From Ascaphus truei (Eukaryota; Chordata; Amphibia; Anura; Ascaphidae): a stretch of 64,000 nucleotides of DNA. Location: NCBI GenBank assembly GCA_036426205.1, contig CM071579.1:19435118-19499117 (forward strand), read 5' to 3'. The notes beneath the pieces were generated by a model. It was not told where the DNA came from. It did no database searches and worked only from the letters and a program-made list of their open reading frames with translations. The position numbers and the translations under genes were made by a program. This document shows, piece after piece, positions 21,884-32,373 of the stretch. The stretch's first letter is position 1. Each line of letters starts with the position of its first letter.

Positions 21884-22235
21884 ATATAATCATGTTTGCC
21901 ATTTTGTTTATCCCGCTCACGTGTAATACAGTAACCGTCCAGCCAAGCCACCGCCAGGAAGGTCCCTATCATTCCAGGAGGCGTATTGTGTGTTGAACTG
22001 GTTGAAAACGTTTGCTCTTCTGTTGAATGTTAATGAGAAAATACAGTTGTATCAAAATAGGAAGAAGGTGATACAAATGGCAGATACGAGGAAAAAAAGA
22101 CGGGTATTTAACTAGTGATGTACTGTAGTACTGACAAGAAACCAGGTCTCCAGGGACAGAAATAGGTTCACTTTTCTTTCACTTGGCAGCTTCATCAGAA
22201 AACATGCATTAGTAAGGTTATACTGTATGTATGCA

Positions 22236-23330
22236 TGGCCAACTGCAGTCGTCAAAAGCCACCAACAGGTCAGGTTTTCAGGATATCCCTTCTTCAGCAC
22301 AGGTGGCTCAATCAGTCCCTGCTTCATCACCGGTGGTTAAATCAGTCCATGCTTCAGCACAGGTGGTGCAATCAGTCCCTGCTTCATCACAAGTGGCTCG
22401 ATCAGTCCCTGCTTCATCACAGGTGGCTCTATCAGTCCCTGCTTCAGCACAGGGGGTGCATAAGTCCAGGCTTTTATGACTGAGCCTCTGATTGAGCCAC
22501 CTGTGCTGAAGCTGGTGTAGCCCCCTTGCTAAAATCAGGCCACTTTAAGCATGTGTAGACTATGGCAGCACTCTGGCAGTGTAGGGGTTAAACCCTTTGC
22601 ACACAGTCCTGCATGAGAGCAGTCCCAGAGGCAAGTTACGATGTTGCAATTCCGGGCACAGGCCTGCCTGGAAAGAGCTAGTAGGTCATTTGACTAGTGG
22701 GGTGACTGGTTGGCAACATCCAAATTTGCCCAGAGACTGGGAGGGAAACAGGTTGACAGCCCCTGTGAAGATAAAGGAAGGGGGTCTGGTCTATTGAGAG
22801 TGTGTGTGCTGGGGCAGAGAGGCCTAGGTGCTATGGCAGGCACAGACGTTCCCATGCTGCAGGGAGCAGGGCTATAGCCCAGGTTAAGCAGTGGCCTGGG
22901 GCTGAGCCTGCTCCACTCCTATCCAGGGTTAGGTTGGGTCCTGGGAGGAACTGCAGCCAAAGGGGGAACTGCTGCATGAGAGAGATACTGAAAGCCTGTC
23001 CTGTCTATGCTGTTTGGTAGGCTGATCCTGCTGACAATAAAGCAAGAATCCTGTTAAAAGTTCCTGGCACCCTTTCTACTTATTCTACTCCTCACTACAG
23101 CCTAGGCCTGGATCCACCAGAGAAGCCCTGAGACAAAGGTAAAAACTGACTGAGCTACACTACGCTGAAGCAGGTAGAAACCCTGCCTGCAGTGCAAGGA
23201 GAGACTGAATGTGTGTACACCCGATCTTCTGCAGCCGGGTTGGATAGAGGCGTTACACTGGGATACCTTGAAAACCTGACCTGTTGGTTACCCTTGAGGA
23301 CTGGAGTTGGCCGCCCCTGGTCTGGTAGCT
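22236..23330. mobile_element. MITE family A with expanded centre, interrupted by an LTR
   Basis: The left end GCCAACTGCAGTCGTCAAAA (22239) leads into six tandem 30-bp units (CCTGCTTCATCACAGGTGGC-type) at 22285-22465. The LTR at 22516 then breaks in. The right part resumes with GATACCTTGAAAACCTGACC (23260) and ends GGAGTTGGCCGCCCCTGG. Confidence 0.8.
22516..23099 (+). mobile_element. Solo LTR (TGTAG...CTACA), 584 bp
   Basis: It starts TGTAGCCCCC and ends CTACA, giving inverted pentanucleotide ends. AATAAA lies at 23036-23041, 60 bp before the end, the usual place in an LTR. About 60 bp of leader-like sequence (23100-23157) remain before MITE sequence resumes. No target-site duplication was found (GCTGG at left, GCCTA at right). 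No internal genes. Confidence 0.65.
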
Positions 23331-23364
23331 TGAGCATGCCATGTTCATCTGCAGGAATTCAGCC

Positions 23365-23553
23365 ATTACCAATTAGATTGTAAGCTCCCCGGAGCAGGGA
23401 CTCCTCTTCTGAATTTTTCCTTTCATGTCTGGAGCACTTATTCCCATGGTCTGTTATTTGTTATTTATATGATTGTCACGTGTATTACTAATGTGAAGCG
23501 CTATGTACACTAATGGCGCTATATAAATAAAGACATACATACATACATACATT
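23365..23553 (+). mobile_element. L2/CR1-like LINE 3' end
   Basis: ATTAGATTGTAAGCTCCCCG, then GGAGCAGGGACTC, to GGCGCTATATAAATAAAG and (ACAT)n. Same family as 18030-18216. Confidence 0.75.
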
Positions 23554-23749
23554 CCTGAAATAGAAAAGGACGAGATGACTTCTGCTGACGCCACATACTC
23601 TGGGTTAGGAAAACAAAATGGGATCGCCATTTCCCTTACAAATGATACACTTCCCATTGTAATGTGAACAGAGGCGTAGCTTTTCTAAACATACTGGCCA
23701 CCACATCATATGAGAACCATGCATTATATGTAGAAAAAATGCATAGATT

Positions 23750-24180
23750 ATTGTTATTATTATCGTTTATTTGTGAAGCGCCAGCATATTCCGCAGCGTG
23801 GTACAATGGGGGTACAGAGATTTAATAATGATATAACCATACAGGTGAGGATAAACACGCACACGCAGGTACAGAGAGGTAATGATGCCCTGATCCGGAG
23901 AGCTTACGCACTAGAGGGAATGAGGGACAATGTTGAATCAAAAGGTAAGGGTGATGCTCATTGTAGGATAGGGCGCGGCTCAGGTTGGAATATGGCCCAG
24001 TCTGACAGCTGGAGCCATTAAGGTTTAGAAGGGGTGGCGGGATGTTACATAGGGTGGGGATTGGTCCAGCCGCACAGCTGGTCCCATGGGGATGGGAGGA
24101 GGTGGGAGGGGAGTTGGATGTTAGAGATATGGCATCTGGGCTTCCTTGGAAAGGTGAGTTTTCAGGGAGCTTTTGATTTA
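23750..24180 (-). mobile_element. L2/CR1-like LINE 3' region, antisense
   Basis: The block TTTATTTGTGAAGCGCCAGC, then ATATTCCGCAGCG, then GTACAATGGGGGTACAGAGA, is the complement of a longer L2-type 3' region than at 23.4 kb. The AGAGCTTACGCACTAGAGG segment matches the antisense 'TAAGCTCT' core. Confidence 0.65.
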
Positions 24181-26017
24181 TCATAGATTGTTTTATTGTT
24201 TTTCATGTCATATTCAAAACCCATATGTACATTACAGAACTTCAACACAAATTCTTCAAAATCATATCTTATACGTGAATTATATCAATCATATAAAGAC
24301 ACTCACATAACTTAATACTTCAAATTAACATATATAGACTAAAGTATACATTACAAAATTATAAAATGATAATAGTGAAGGTGTTTTCTCATGTTCCTGA
24401 CCTGCTGTAAGTTCCTTTTTCGTACATTACTTAGTATCTGTTTCTGTTTTCAGCTATGTGCGTTTCACCTATTCCATTCTGAACTGTCTTCCTAAACACC
24501 CGGCTCTGTGTTCGACCGCCTTCCTCGCAGTCTCTTTGGAGTTTTTATACGTCAGAAAGTCTGTGGGTGCGTGGAAGGGAAGTCAACAGAGCGGACGGGA
24601 TGGATGCAAAATAAAGGATAACCAGTATTATGATTATTCATTATTCAGTCAACAAAGCATTGCTTAGGTACGTATATTAGATCACTCCTCACTAGTGTTC
24701 GTCTTTTGGTTTTGCCAAAACTCTATTTGAGATTTTTAAAAACCGATGGGAAAAAAAAATGTTGTCACATTGTTTGGAACTTAAACATTTCTGCAAAACT
24801 TGGCATTTGTTTCGCCAAAAACTTCAAACCATTTAATTAACCAAAAAAAACCCCCACATAATTAAATCAGAGCATGAGCGTTCTTGGGTTTTGGCTCCAA
24901 TTTTGCTCCAATTTTGACTCCGAGTTTGAGTGGAATGTTGAATTCTCTAACAGGCTCAATCGGAATTCAAATCAAACGCTGAATCCGTGAAGTTCGGATT
25001 TTGAACGCACCCATTCTTAGAAATCGTTACAACTACCCTTCCAGGTGAAATGTTTGAGTAAGCAGATTTATTTAACACCACATTACATAAGATGCATAGT
25101 CCATGATCCTAACCATGTCCATCCTGATGCAAAAGGGATTCTTTACAGGATCAAAATACCAACTAAGATCTGATGTTTTGGTTCATTAAGTGTTAAGTTC
25201 ATACTTTGTAAGATTAATATGTGCACATTTCAAGAATCCTGTCCACACCTTTATTTTACACCATAGATTACCGATTCTGGATTTTTTTTTTTTTTAAATT
25301 GTGATATTTCTTATTGTTGCATGAATACATCGCATTGGATGCAAATAAACACAATACGTTGACATGAATTTTATTCCGATAACTTTAATTCCAGCGGAAA
25401 ATAAAGCAGAAAATGAGTGGCCAAATGCCAACTGTAACAATCCACATTGGTTTGCCATTGTTAATGACCTTAACACATGCACTTATTGAACCCCACGCAG
25501 AGACTGTACGTGAATGGGCATTTTCTTTAAACTTCATATATTGTCTGACTTAACTGTTACTATTATGTCTTAATCCATCTCGCAGCTACATCAGTTTTCG
25601 TTTTACTGAAGGCTGAGACCCCTAAATGACACCGTTCCTGGCTGGGATATCTGAGCCACCCTCAGTCCCCATGGCCTTTTGCCGGTTTCTATGTTTCAGC
25701 ACAGCTGGGGAGTGCAGATAATCCCAAATGAACCAGAATCTGTCTGACCCACTGTCGCTTAGTATTTTCCTGTAAATCTGCACAGCTCAGTGTTACATTT
25801 TGGCATCAAAAATAATCTTACACATCCAACCGCAGCCTTAATATTACTGCACATCTGATTCCGTTTGTCAGCATCAATTAATGTTTGCCAATTAACCCAT
25901 CGAAGTCAGGGACATTTGGAATCCTGACCAACTCAAAAGGGCTTTGATGTATATACTGTATCTACTCATATACTGTATGGCCGTAAAACAATGAAAAGGA
26001 GGCAAAGAGGATATACA
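24181..26017. other. Non-coding spacer
   Basis: Mostly AT-rich single-copy DNA. At 24700-24830 the sequence carries degenerate TTTTGCCAAAA and CATTTG motifs in both orientations. No gene seen. Confidence 0.45.
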
Positions 26018-26090
26018 GTGTGTGTGTGTATATATATATATATTTCATTATTCACTATTCCTCTAGCATATATATATATATATATAACTT
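26018..26090. repeat. GT/TA microsatellites
   Basis: (GT)n into (AT)n at 26020-26043, then (TA)n at 26068-26086. Confidence 0.95.
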
Positions 26091-26479
26091 CACTATTATA
26101 TCTAAGGAGATAAATAGAATCTTACTTTTACATTTGTTCAATCATTGTAGTTTAATGTTCATTTTTCCATTAGAAATGAATACGAGTAAATTTATTGGAT
26201 GCCAATTACTTGTTTAATATAATTGGTTATAATTAGATGCTGTGAATGTGATAAAACACGGTCCCTTAAATTGCGCGCAGCAGTGTAAGACTTGACTTTG
26301 ACATCTAACAGGCTGGCAAGAACACTCACATTCTTCATTATCAGATGGGTGCTGTTAACCCTGAGTTCCTTGTTGCCCGGGGTCCTCTTCATTTTAGTTG
26401 CACACAATTAAGTGTGAAAAAGCAGTTGTGTATGTAACACTCCTTGCCCGGATCTTAAGGAGTTTACATCATGATAGAG

Positions 26480-28020
26480 TATTTACTTGCCTGCGTCTTG
26501 TACCTGTGCAGGGTGCAGGATCCGGGCTGGCTGGGCTCAGTGACTCGTACCTGAGCAGGGTGCAGGATCCGGGCAGGCTGGGCTCAGTGACTCGTACCTG
26601 AGCAGGGTGCTGGGTCCGTGCAAGCTGGGCTCAGTGACTCGTACCTGTGCAGGGTGCAGGATCCGTGCAGGCTGGGCTCAGTGACTCGTACCTGTGCAGG
26701 GTGCTGGATCCAAGCAGGCTGTGCTCAGCGTGTCGTAAATGTGCTGGGTGCTCGGTCCCGTGCAGGCTTTGCTCAGCGTGTCGTACCGGTGCAGGTGCTG
26801 GTCCGTGCAGCTGTGCTCAGTCACCTTCGTACCTGTGCAGGGTGCTCGGTCCGTGCAGGCTGTCTCAGCGTGTCGTACCTGTGCAGGGTGCTCGGTCCGT
26901 GCAGGCTGTGCTCAGCGTCTCGTACCTGTGCAGGGTGCTCGGTCCGTGCAGGCTGTGCTCAGCGTCTCGTACCTGTGCAGGGTGCTGGGTCCGTGCAGGC
27001 TGTGCTCAGCGTCTCGTACCTGTGCAGGTGCCGTCGGTCCGTTGACCGGCTGTGGCTCAGCGAGTCTCGTACCGTGGCGGTGCGGGTCCCTGGCTGGGCT
27101 CAGCATCTCGTACCTGTGTAGGGTGCTCGTCCGTTCAGGCTTGCTCCCTCGTACCTTGCAGGGTGCTCGGTCCGTGCAGGCTGTGCTCAGCGTCTCGTAC
27201 CTGTCAGGGTGCTCGGTCCCCGTGCAGGCGTTGCTCAGCGTCTCGTACCTTTGCAGGGTCTGGGTCCGTCAGCTGGCTCATCGGTCGTACCTGTGCCGGG
27301 TGGCTGGGGTCCGTGCAGGCTGTGCTCCGTCTCGTACCTGTGCAGGGTGCTGGGTCCGTGCAGGCTGTGCTCATCGTTCGTACTGTGCGGGTGCTGGTCC
27401 GTGCAGGCTGGTGCTCAGCATCTCGTACCTGTGTAGGGTGCTCCGGTCCGTGCAGGCTGTGCTCAGCATCTCGTACCTGTGCAGGGGCTACGGATCCGTG
27501 CAGGCTGTGCTCAGCGTCTCATACCTGTGCAGGTGGCGTGGCTGTGCAGTCTGTGGCTCACGTCTCGTACATTCGCAGGGTGCTCAGTCCGTGCAGGCTG
27601 TGCTCAGCGTGTCGTACCTGTGCTGGGTGCTGGATCCGTGCAGGCTGTGCTCAGCGTCTCGTACCTGTGCCGGGTGCAGGATCCATGCAGGCTGTGCTCA
27701 GCGTCTCGTACCTGTGCCGGGTGCAGGATCCATGCAGGCTGTGCTCAGCGTCTCGTACCTGTGCAGGGAGCTGGATGCGTGCAGGCTGTGCTCAGCGTCT
27801 CGTACCTGTGCAGGGGGCTGGATGCGTGCAGGCTGTGCTCAGCGTGTCGTACCTGTGCAGGGGGCTGGATCCGGGCAGGCTGTGCTCAGCGTCTCGTACC
27901 TGTGCAGGGGGCTGGATCCGGCAGGCGTGCTCAGCGTCTCGTACCTGTGCAGGGGGGGGGCTGGGAGCCCGGCAGGCTGTGCTCAGCGTCTCGTACCTGT
28001 GCAGGGGGCTGGATCCGCGC
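26480..28020. repeat. 48-bp minisatellite, about 32 copies
   Basis: The unit is GTGCTCAGCGTCTCGTACCT, then GTGCAGGGTGCTGG, then GTCCGTGCAGGCT. It is about 48 bp, so divisible by three. The array therefore stays open in one frame for over 400 codons (period of 16 residues, e.g. SRTCAGCSVRAGCAQ). Many units between 26750 and 27480 carry 1-3-base indels, while those at 27580-28010 are regular. Tandem satellite DNA, not a gene. Confidence 0.95.
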
Positions 28021-28289
28021 AGTCTTGGTATAGATAGGCAGATGTTAGAATCAAGGGCGCCGGGATCTTTTATAGTACAAACAAAGAGCTTTATTCACAT
28101 GCTAATATCCCATATACAATCCATTGATAATATCCCATATACAAGGGCAGGCTTCACAGACACCGGAAAATGTACACTATAGTGTGATGTCCACCCGAAA
28201 ATGTACACACTAGCGTGAGGGCTTCCCGGAAACTGCAATATTAAAACAATTGTGAGCTAAATAATAATTCATTCTTAATTTTATTTGAA

Positions 28290-28525
28290 TCATGTTGTTA
28301 GGGTAAAGGCTTAGGGTAGGGGGGGCTAGGGTAAGGGATTAAGGTAGGGGGAGTTAGGGTAAGGGATTAGGGTAGGGGGGTTAGGGTAAGGGCTTAGGGT
28401 AGGGTTTTTAGGGTAAGGGCTTAGAGTAGGGGGGTTTAGGTTAGGGGTTTTTAGGGCAGGGGGTTTAAAGGTACAGTTTTAGGGTAGAGGGGTTAGGGTA
28501 CGGTTTTAGGGTAGGGGAGGGTAGC
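28290..28525. repeat. Telomere-like degenerate repeat
   Basis: The G-rich strand alternates TTAGGGTAAGGGC/A and TTAGGGTAGGGGGG units of about 13 bp (26-27 bp higher order). TTAGGG occurs many times but is always followed by TA plus 3-6 G, so it is not pure vertebrate telomere repeat. It ends about 0.95 kb from the palindrome centre and is mirrored at 30380-30598. Confidence 0.85.
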
Positions 28526-29179
28526 TGAAGCAGAGCGCCATCTAGTGTAGACCCCACCCACAGCTTGGTAGACCACAGATATCCAGGTAGACCTCATGCT
28601 ATAGCCACAGCCGAGCAGACTATATTAAGCCACATAGGCCACACACGATAAAGTAATGTTTTCTCGGGTTTCATTTATATAACACAAGATTGTCAGTTAA
28701 ACGTGGTTAGAAAACAAATGAACAATTCCTGCGCTCCTACCAAATTGGGCTAAAATATACTAGTGACGTGCTCACATTTAGAACCTAAGTCTGTGTAACA
28801 AAGGAGTAATTTGGTTGCATCTTTTGATCAAAACATAGTTTAAGCCGCCAAGATTGTCATGGAAAACTCCGTTTAGCCACTGAATATATGTCATTTCTTA
28901 TTCTCCTGTTTACTAAACTTTGTGAAGTATGTGAAAGTGCCCTGAAGGGGTTAAATAAATGAAGCATGTGCTTATTTGTGATTTTAGTGCCATTAAAATC
29001 TGGCCAAAGCCAGTATCAGAGTTCCCTTATTATAAAGGTGAGCTGGCGGTGCACAAATACCCCAGTGTGAATATAGCGTGAAGTGAAACTCGGTTAGCAG
29101 AAGCCAAGATGTGGCAATCTTATTTGATACTAAAGGCAAAAAGCTGCACACCACAATGACAATAGTAAAAAAGATACAC
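28526..29179. other. Non-coding spacer next to palindrome centre
   Basis: AT-rich. No gene. The mirror image is at 29725-30379. Confidence 0.5.
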
Positions 29180-29480
29180 CTAGCGGTGCTCCTGGTTCTC
29201 TGTGATGATCCAGCTTACAATGGAAAGTGTAAGAAACAGGGCTCCACGGAATTTTCAAGATAAATTTATTGCCAACAAATTGACTGACGTTTCGGCCACA
29301 ATTGGCCTTTCTCAAAGCATCATTATGCCATTCTGCTTTGTGAAAGGCCAATTGTGGCCAAAATGTCAGTCAATTTGTTGGCAGTAAATTAATTTTGAAA
29401 ATTCTGTGGAGCCCTGTTTCTTATACTTTCCATTGTAAGATGGATCATCACAGAGAATCCTGAACCAGGAGCACCGGTAG
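29180..29480. mobile_element. 301-bp palindromic element at the inverted-repeat centre
   Basis: CTAGCGGTGCTCCTGGTTCT (29180) pairs with AGGAGCACCGGTAG (29467-29480). The two halves pair over about 145 bp around a loop at 29320-29334. Each half holds a GGCCAATTGTGGCC hairpin next to a GAAACGTC-like motif. Confidence 0.8.
29285..29320 (-). ncRNA. Hammerhead-ribozyme-like core, degenerate
   Basis: On the minus strand: TTGAGAA (CUGANGA with two changes), stem II GGCC-AATTGT-GGCC, then GAAAC, GTC, AGTC. The + strand half at 29335-29372 carries a more decayed copy (CAAAATGTC). Probably inactive. Confidence 0.35.
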
Positions 29481-29502
29481 TTGTTGTTTCAATTAAGATT
29501 GT
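29481..29502. other. Junction of the giant inverted repeat
   Basis: Twenty-two bases (TTGTTGTTTCAATTAAGATT, then GT) separate the complete element of the left arm from a truncated copy starting the right arm (CCACGGATTTTCAAG at 29505). TTCAATTAAGATTG resembles TTCAAATAAGATTG at 29767, in the same orientation. So the junction itself looks like a shortened piece of the right arm. Confidence 0.5.
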
Positions 29503-30379
29503 TCCACGGATTTTCAAGATAAATTTATTGCCAACAAATTGACTGACGTTTCGCCCACATGGCCTTTCTCAAAGCAGAATGCTTTGAGAAAAGGCCAATT
29601 GTGGCCGAAACGTCAAGTAGTCCATTTGTTGGCAAAAAATTTATCTTGAAATTCCGTGGAGCCCTGTTCACATTTCAATTGTAAGCTGGATCATCACAGA
29701 GAACCAGGAGCACCGTAGGTGTATCTTTTTTACTATTGTCATTGTGGTGTGCAGCTTTTTGCCTTAGTTCAAATAAGATTGCGCATTTGGTTCTGCTAAC
29801 GAAGTTTCAATTCACGCTATATTCACACTGGGGTATTTGTGCACCGCCAGCTCACCTTTATAATAAGGGAAACTCTGATTACTGGTCTTGGCCAGATGTA
29901 ATGGCACTCTAAAATCACAAATAAGCACCATGCTTCATTTATTGTAACCCTATCAGGGCACTTTCACATACTTCACAAAGTTTAGATAACAGGAGAAATA
30001 AGAAATGACATATATTCAGTGGCTAAACGGAGTTTTCCATGAAATTTGGCGGCTTTAAACTATGTTTTGATCAAAAGATGCAACCAAATTATCCTGTGTT
30101 ACACAGACTTAGGTTCTAAATGTGAGCACGTCATAGTATATTTTAGGCCCAATTGGGTAGGAGCCGCAGGAATTGTTCATTTGTTTTAACACACGTTTAA
30201 CTGACAATCTTGTGTTATATAAGAAACCGAGAAAACATTACTTTATAGTGTGTGGCCATATGTGGCTTAATATAGTCTGCTCGGCTGTGGCTATAGCATG
30301 AGGTCTACCTGGATATTCGTGGTTCTACCAAGCTGTGGGTTGGGTCTACACATAGATGGCGCTCGCTTCAGCTACCCTC

Positions 30380-30598
30380 CCCACCCTAAAACCGTACCCT
30401 AACCCCTCTACCCAAAACTGTACCTTTAAACCCCCGCCCTAAAAACCCCTAACCTAAACCCCCCTACTCTAAGCCCTTACCCTAAAAACCCTACCCTAAG
30501 CCCTTACCCTAACCCCCCTACCCTAATCCCTTACCCTAAACTCCCCCTACCTTAATCCCTTACCCTAGCCCCCCCTACCCTAAGCCTTTACCCTAACA
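30380..30598. repeat. Telomere-like degenerate repeat, mirror copy
   Basis: CCCTAA-containing strand (CCCTTACCCTAAAAACCCTA etc.), mirror of 28290-28525. Confidence 0.85.
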
Positions 30599-30862
30599 CA
30601 CATGATTCAATAAAAATTAGAATGAATTATATTAGCTCACAATTGTTTTAATATTGCAGTTTCGGGAAGCACTCACGCTAGTCGTACATTTCGGGTGGAC
30701 ATCACACTTATAGTGTACATTTTCCGGTGTCTGGAAGCCTGCCCTTGTATATGGGATATTATGCAAGGATGTATATGGGATATTAGCATGTGAATAAAGC
30801 TCTTTGTTTGTTACTATAAAAGATCCCGGCGCCTTGATTCTAACATCTGCCTATCTATACCA

Positions 30863-32373
30863 AGATGCGCGGATCCAGCCCCCTGCACAAGGTACGAGAC
30901 GCTGAGCACAGCCGCCGGCTCAGCCCCTGCACAGGTACGGACGCTGAGCACAGCTGCCGATCCAGCCCCTGCACAGGTACGAGACGATGAAGCACAGCCT
31001 GCCGGATCCAGCCCCGAGGTACGAACCGAGCAGCCTGCCCGATCCAGCCCCCTGCCACAGGTACGAGACGCTGAGCACAGCTGCACGCATCCAGCTCCCC
31101 TGCACAGGTACGAAGCTGAGCACAGCCTGCATGGAACCTGCCCGGAAAAGGTACGAGACGCTGAGCACAGCCTGCATGATCCTGACGGCAGGACAGACGC
31201 TGGACACGCAGATCCAGCACCCAGCACAGGTACGAACACGCTGAGACACAGCCTGCACGGACTGAGCACCCTGCGAATGTAGAGACGATGAGCCACAGAT
31301 GCACAGCCCGCCACCTGCACAGGTATGAGACGCTGAGCACAGCCTGACGACCCGTAGCACCTTGCACAGGTATGAGATGTGAGACAGCCTGCACGGACCC
31401 GGGCACCCTACACAGGTACGAGATGCTGAGCACCAGCCTGCACGGACCCAGCACCCTGCACAGGTACGAACGATGACACAGCCTGCACGGACCCAGCACC
31501 CTGCACAGGTACGAAGACCGTGAGCACATGCCTGCACGGAGACCCCAGCACCCGGCACAGGTAGACACGGACCACTGCACGGACCAGACCCTGCAAGGTA
31601 CGAGACGCTGAGCACACGCCTGCACGGGGACCGAGCACCCTGCACACAGGTACGAGACGCTGAGCACAGCCTGCACGGACCGAGCACCCTGCACAAGGTA
31701 CGAGCGTGATGAGCACAGCCTGAACGAACGAGCACCCTACACAGGTGACGATGATGCTGAGGCCACAGCCGCAGGGACCCCACCCTAGCCACGGTACGAG
31801 ATCCGCTGAGCCACAGCCGCAAGGACCGCGCACCTGCACAGGTACGAGAAGCTGAGCACAGCCTGCCACCGCTGCCCCAGCACACTGCACAGGTACGAGA
31901 CAGTGAGCACAGCCTGCACGGGACCCGAGCAACCTGCACACAGGTACGAGACGCGAGCACAGCCTGCCCGGACCGAGCACCCTGTCATAGGTACGACACG
32001 CTGAGCAACAGCCTGCACGGACCGAGCACCCTGCCGACAGCGTACGCAGAGGTGGATGAGCACGCATGCACGGACCGAGCACCTGCACCGGCTACGACAC
32101 GTGAGCAGCAGCCTGCACGGGACCGAGACACCCAGCACATTTACGACCAGCTGAGAACGCCTGCTGGATCCAGCACCACTGCAAGGTACGAGTCACTGAG
32201 CCCAGCCTGCACGGATTCTGCACCCGCACAGGTACGTAGTCACTGAGCCAGCTTGCACGGACCCAGCACCATGCTCAGGTACGAGTCAACTGAGCCCCAG
32301 CCTGCCCGGATCCTGCACTGCTCAGGTACGAGTCATGAGCCAGACCGAGCCCGGATCCGCACCCTGCACAGGT
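30863..32373. repeat. 48-bp minisatellite, mirror copy
   Basis: Units GGTACGAGACGCTGAGCACA then GCCTGCACGGACCGAGCACC then CTGCACA, with many indels per unit. The minus-strand frames are shorter and shift often, unlike the left-arm array. Confidence 0.95.

Larger units (their letters stand above)
15800..29480 (+). repeat. Giant inverted repeat, left arm (about 13.7 kb)
   Basis: The whole arm is found reverse-complemented at 29503-43440. Paired landmarks are: CpG/GC minisatellite 16245-16512 with 42715-43045; CA array 16540-17215 with 42010-42700; hAT 18947-19283 with 39924-40267; Harbinger MITE 20139-20574 with about 38545-39055; LTR 22516-23099 with 35905-36489; 48-bp minisatellite 26480-28020 with 30863-32373; and telomere-like block 28297-28522 with 30380-30598. 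The left end is where similarity fades, near 15.8 kb. This arm looks the cleaner of the two. Confidence 0.95.

Noticed and set aside
22285..22465. CRISPR-like or repeat-protein array in the 30-bp units
   Set aside because: It is an expanded piece of MITE family A; the frame lies in sequence found inverted in the same element.
26739..28182. Overlapping 432- and 376-codon open frames
   Set aside because: They are two registers of the same 48-bp minisatellite; the repeat period keeps any stop-free frame open. No homology or codon bias beyond the repeat.
28290..28525. True telomere
   Set aside because: TTAGGG units are interleaved with TAAGGG/TAGGGGG and the block is internal and only about 235 bp.
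30855..32088. Minus-strand frames of 168-346 codons
   Set aside because: Mirror copy of the same minisatellite, with frequent frameshifts.
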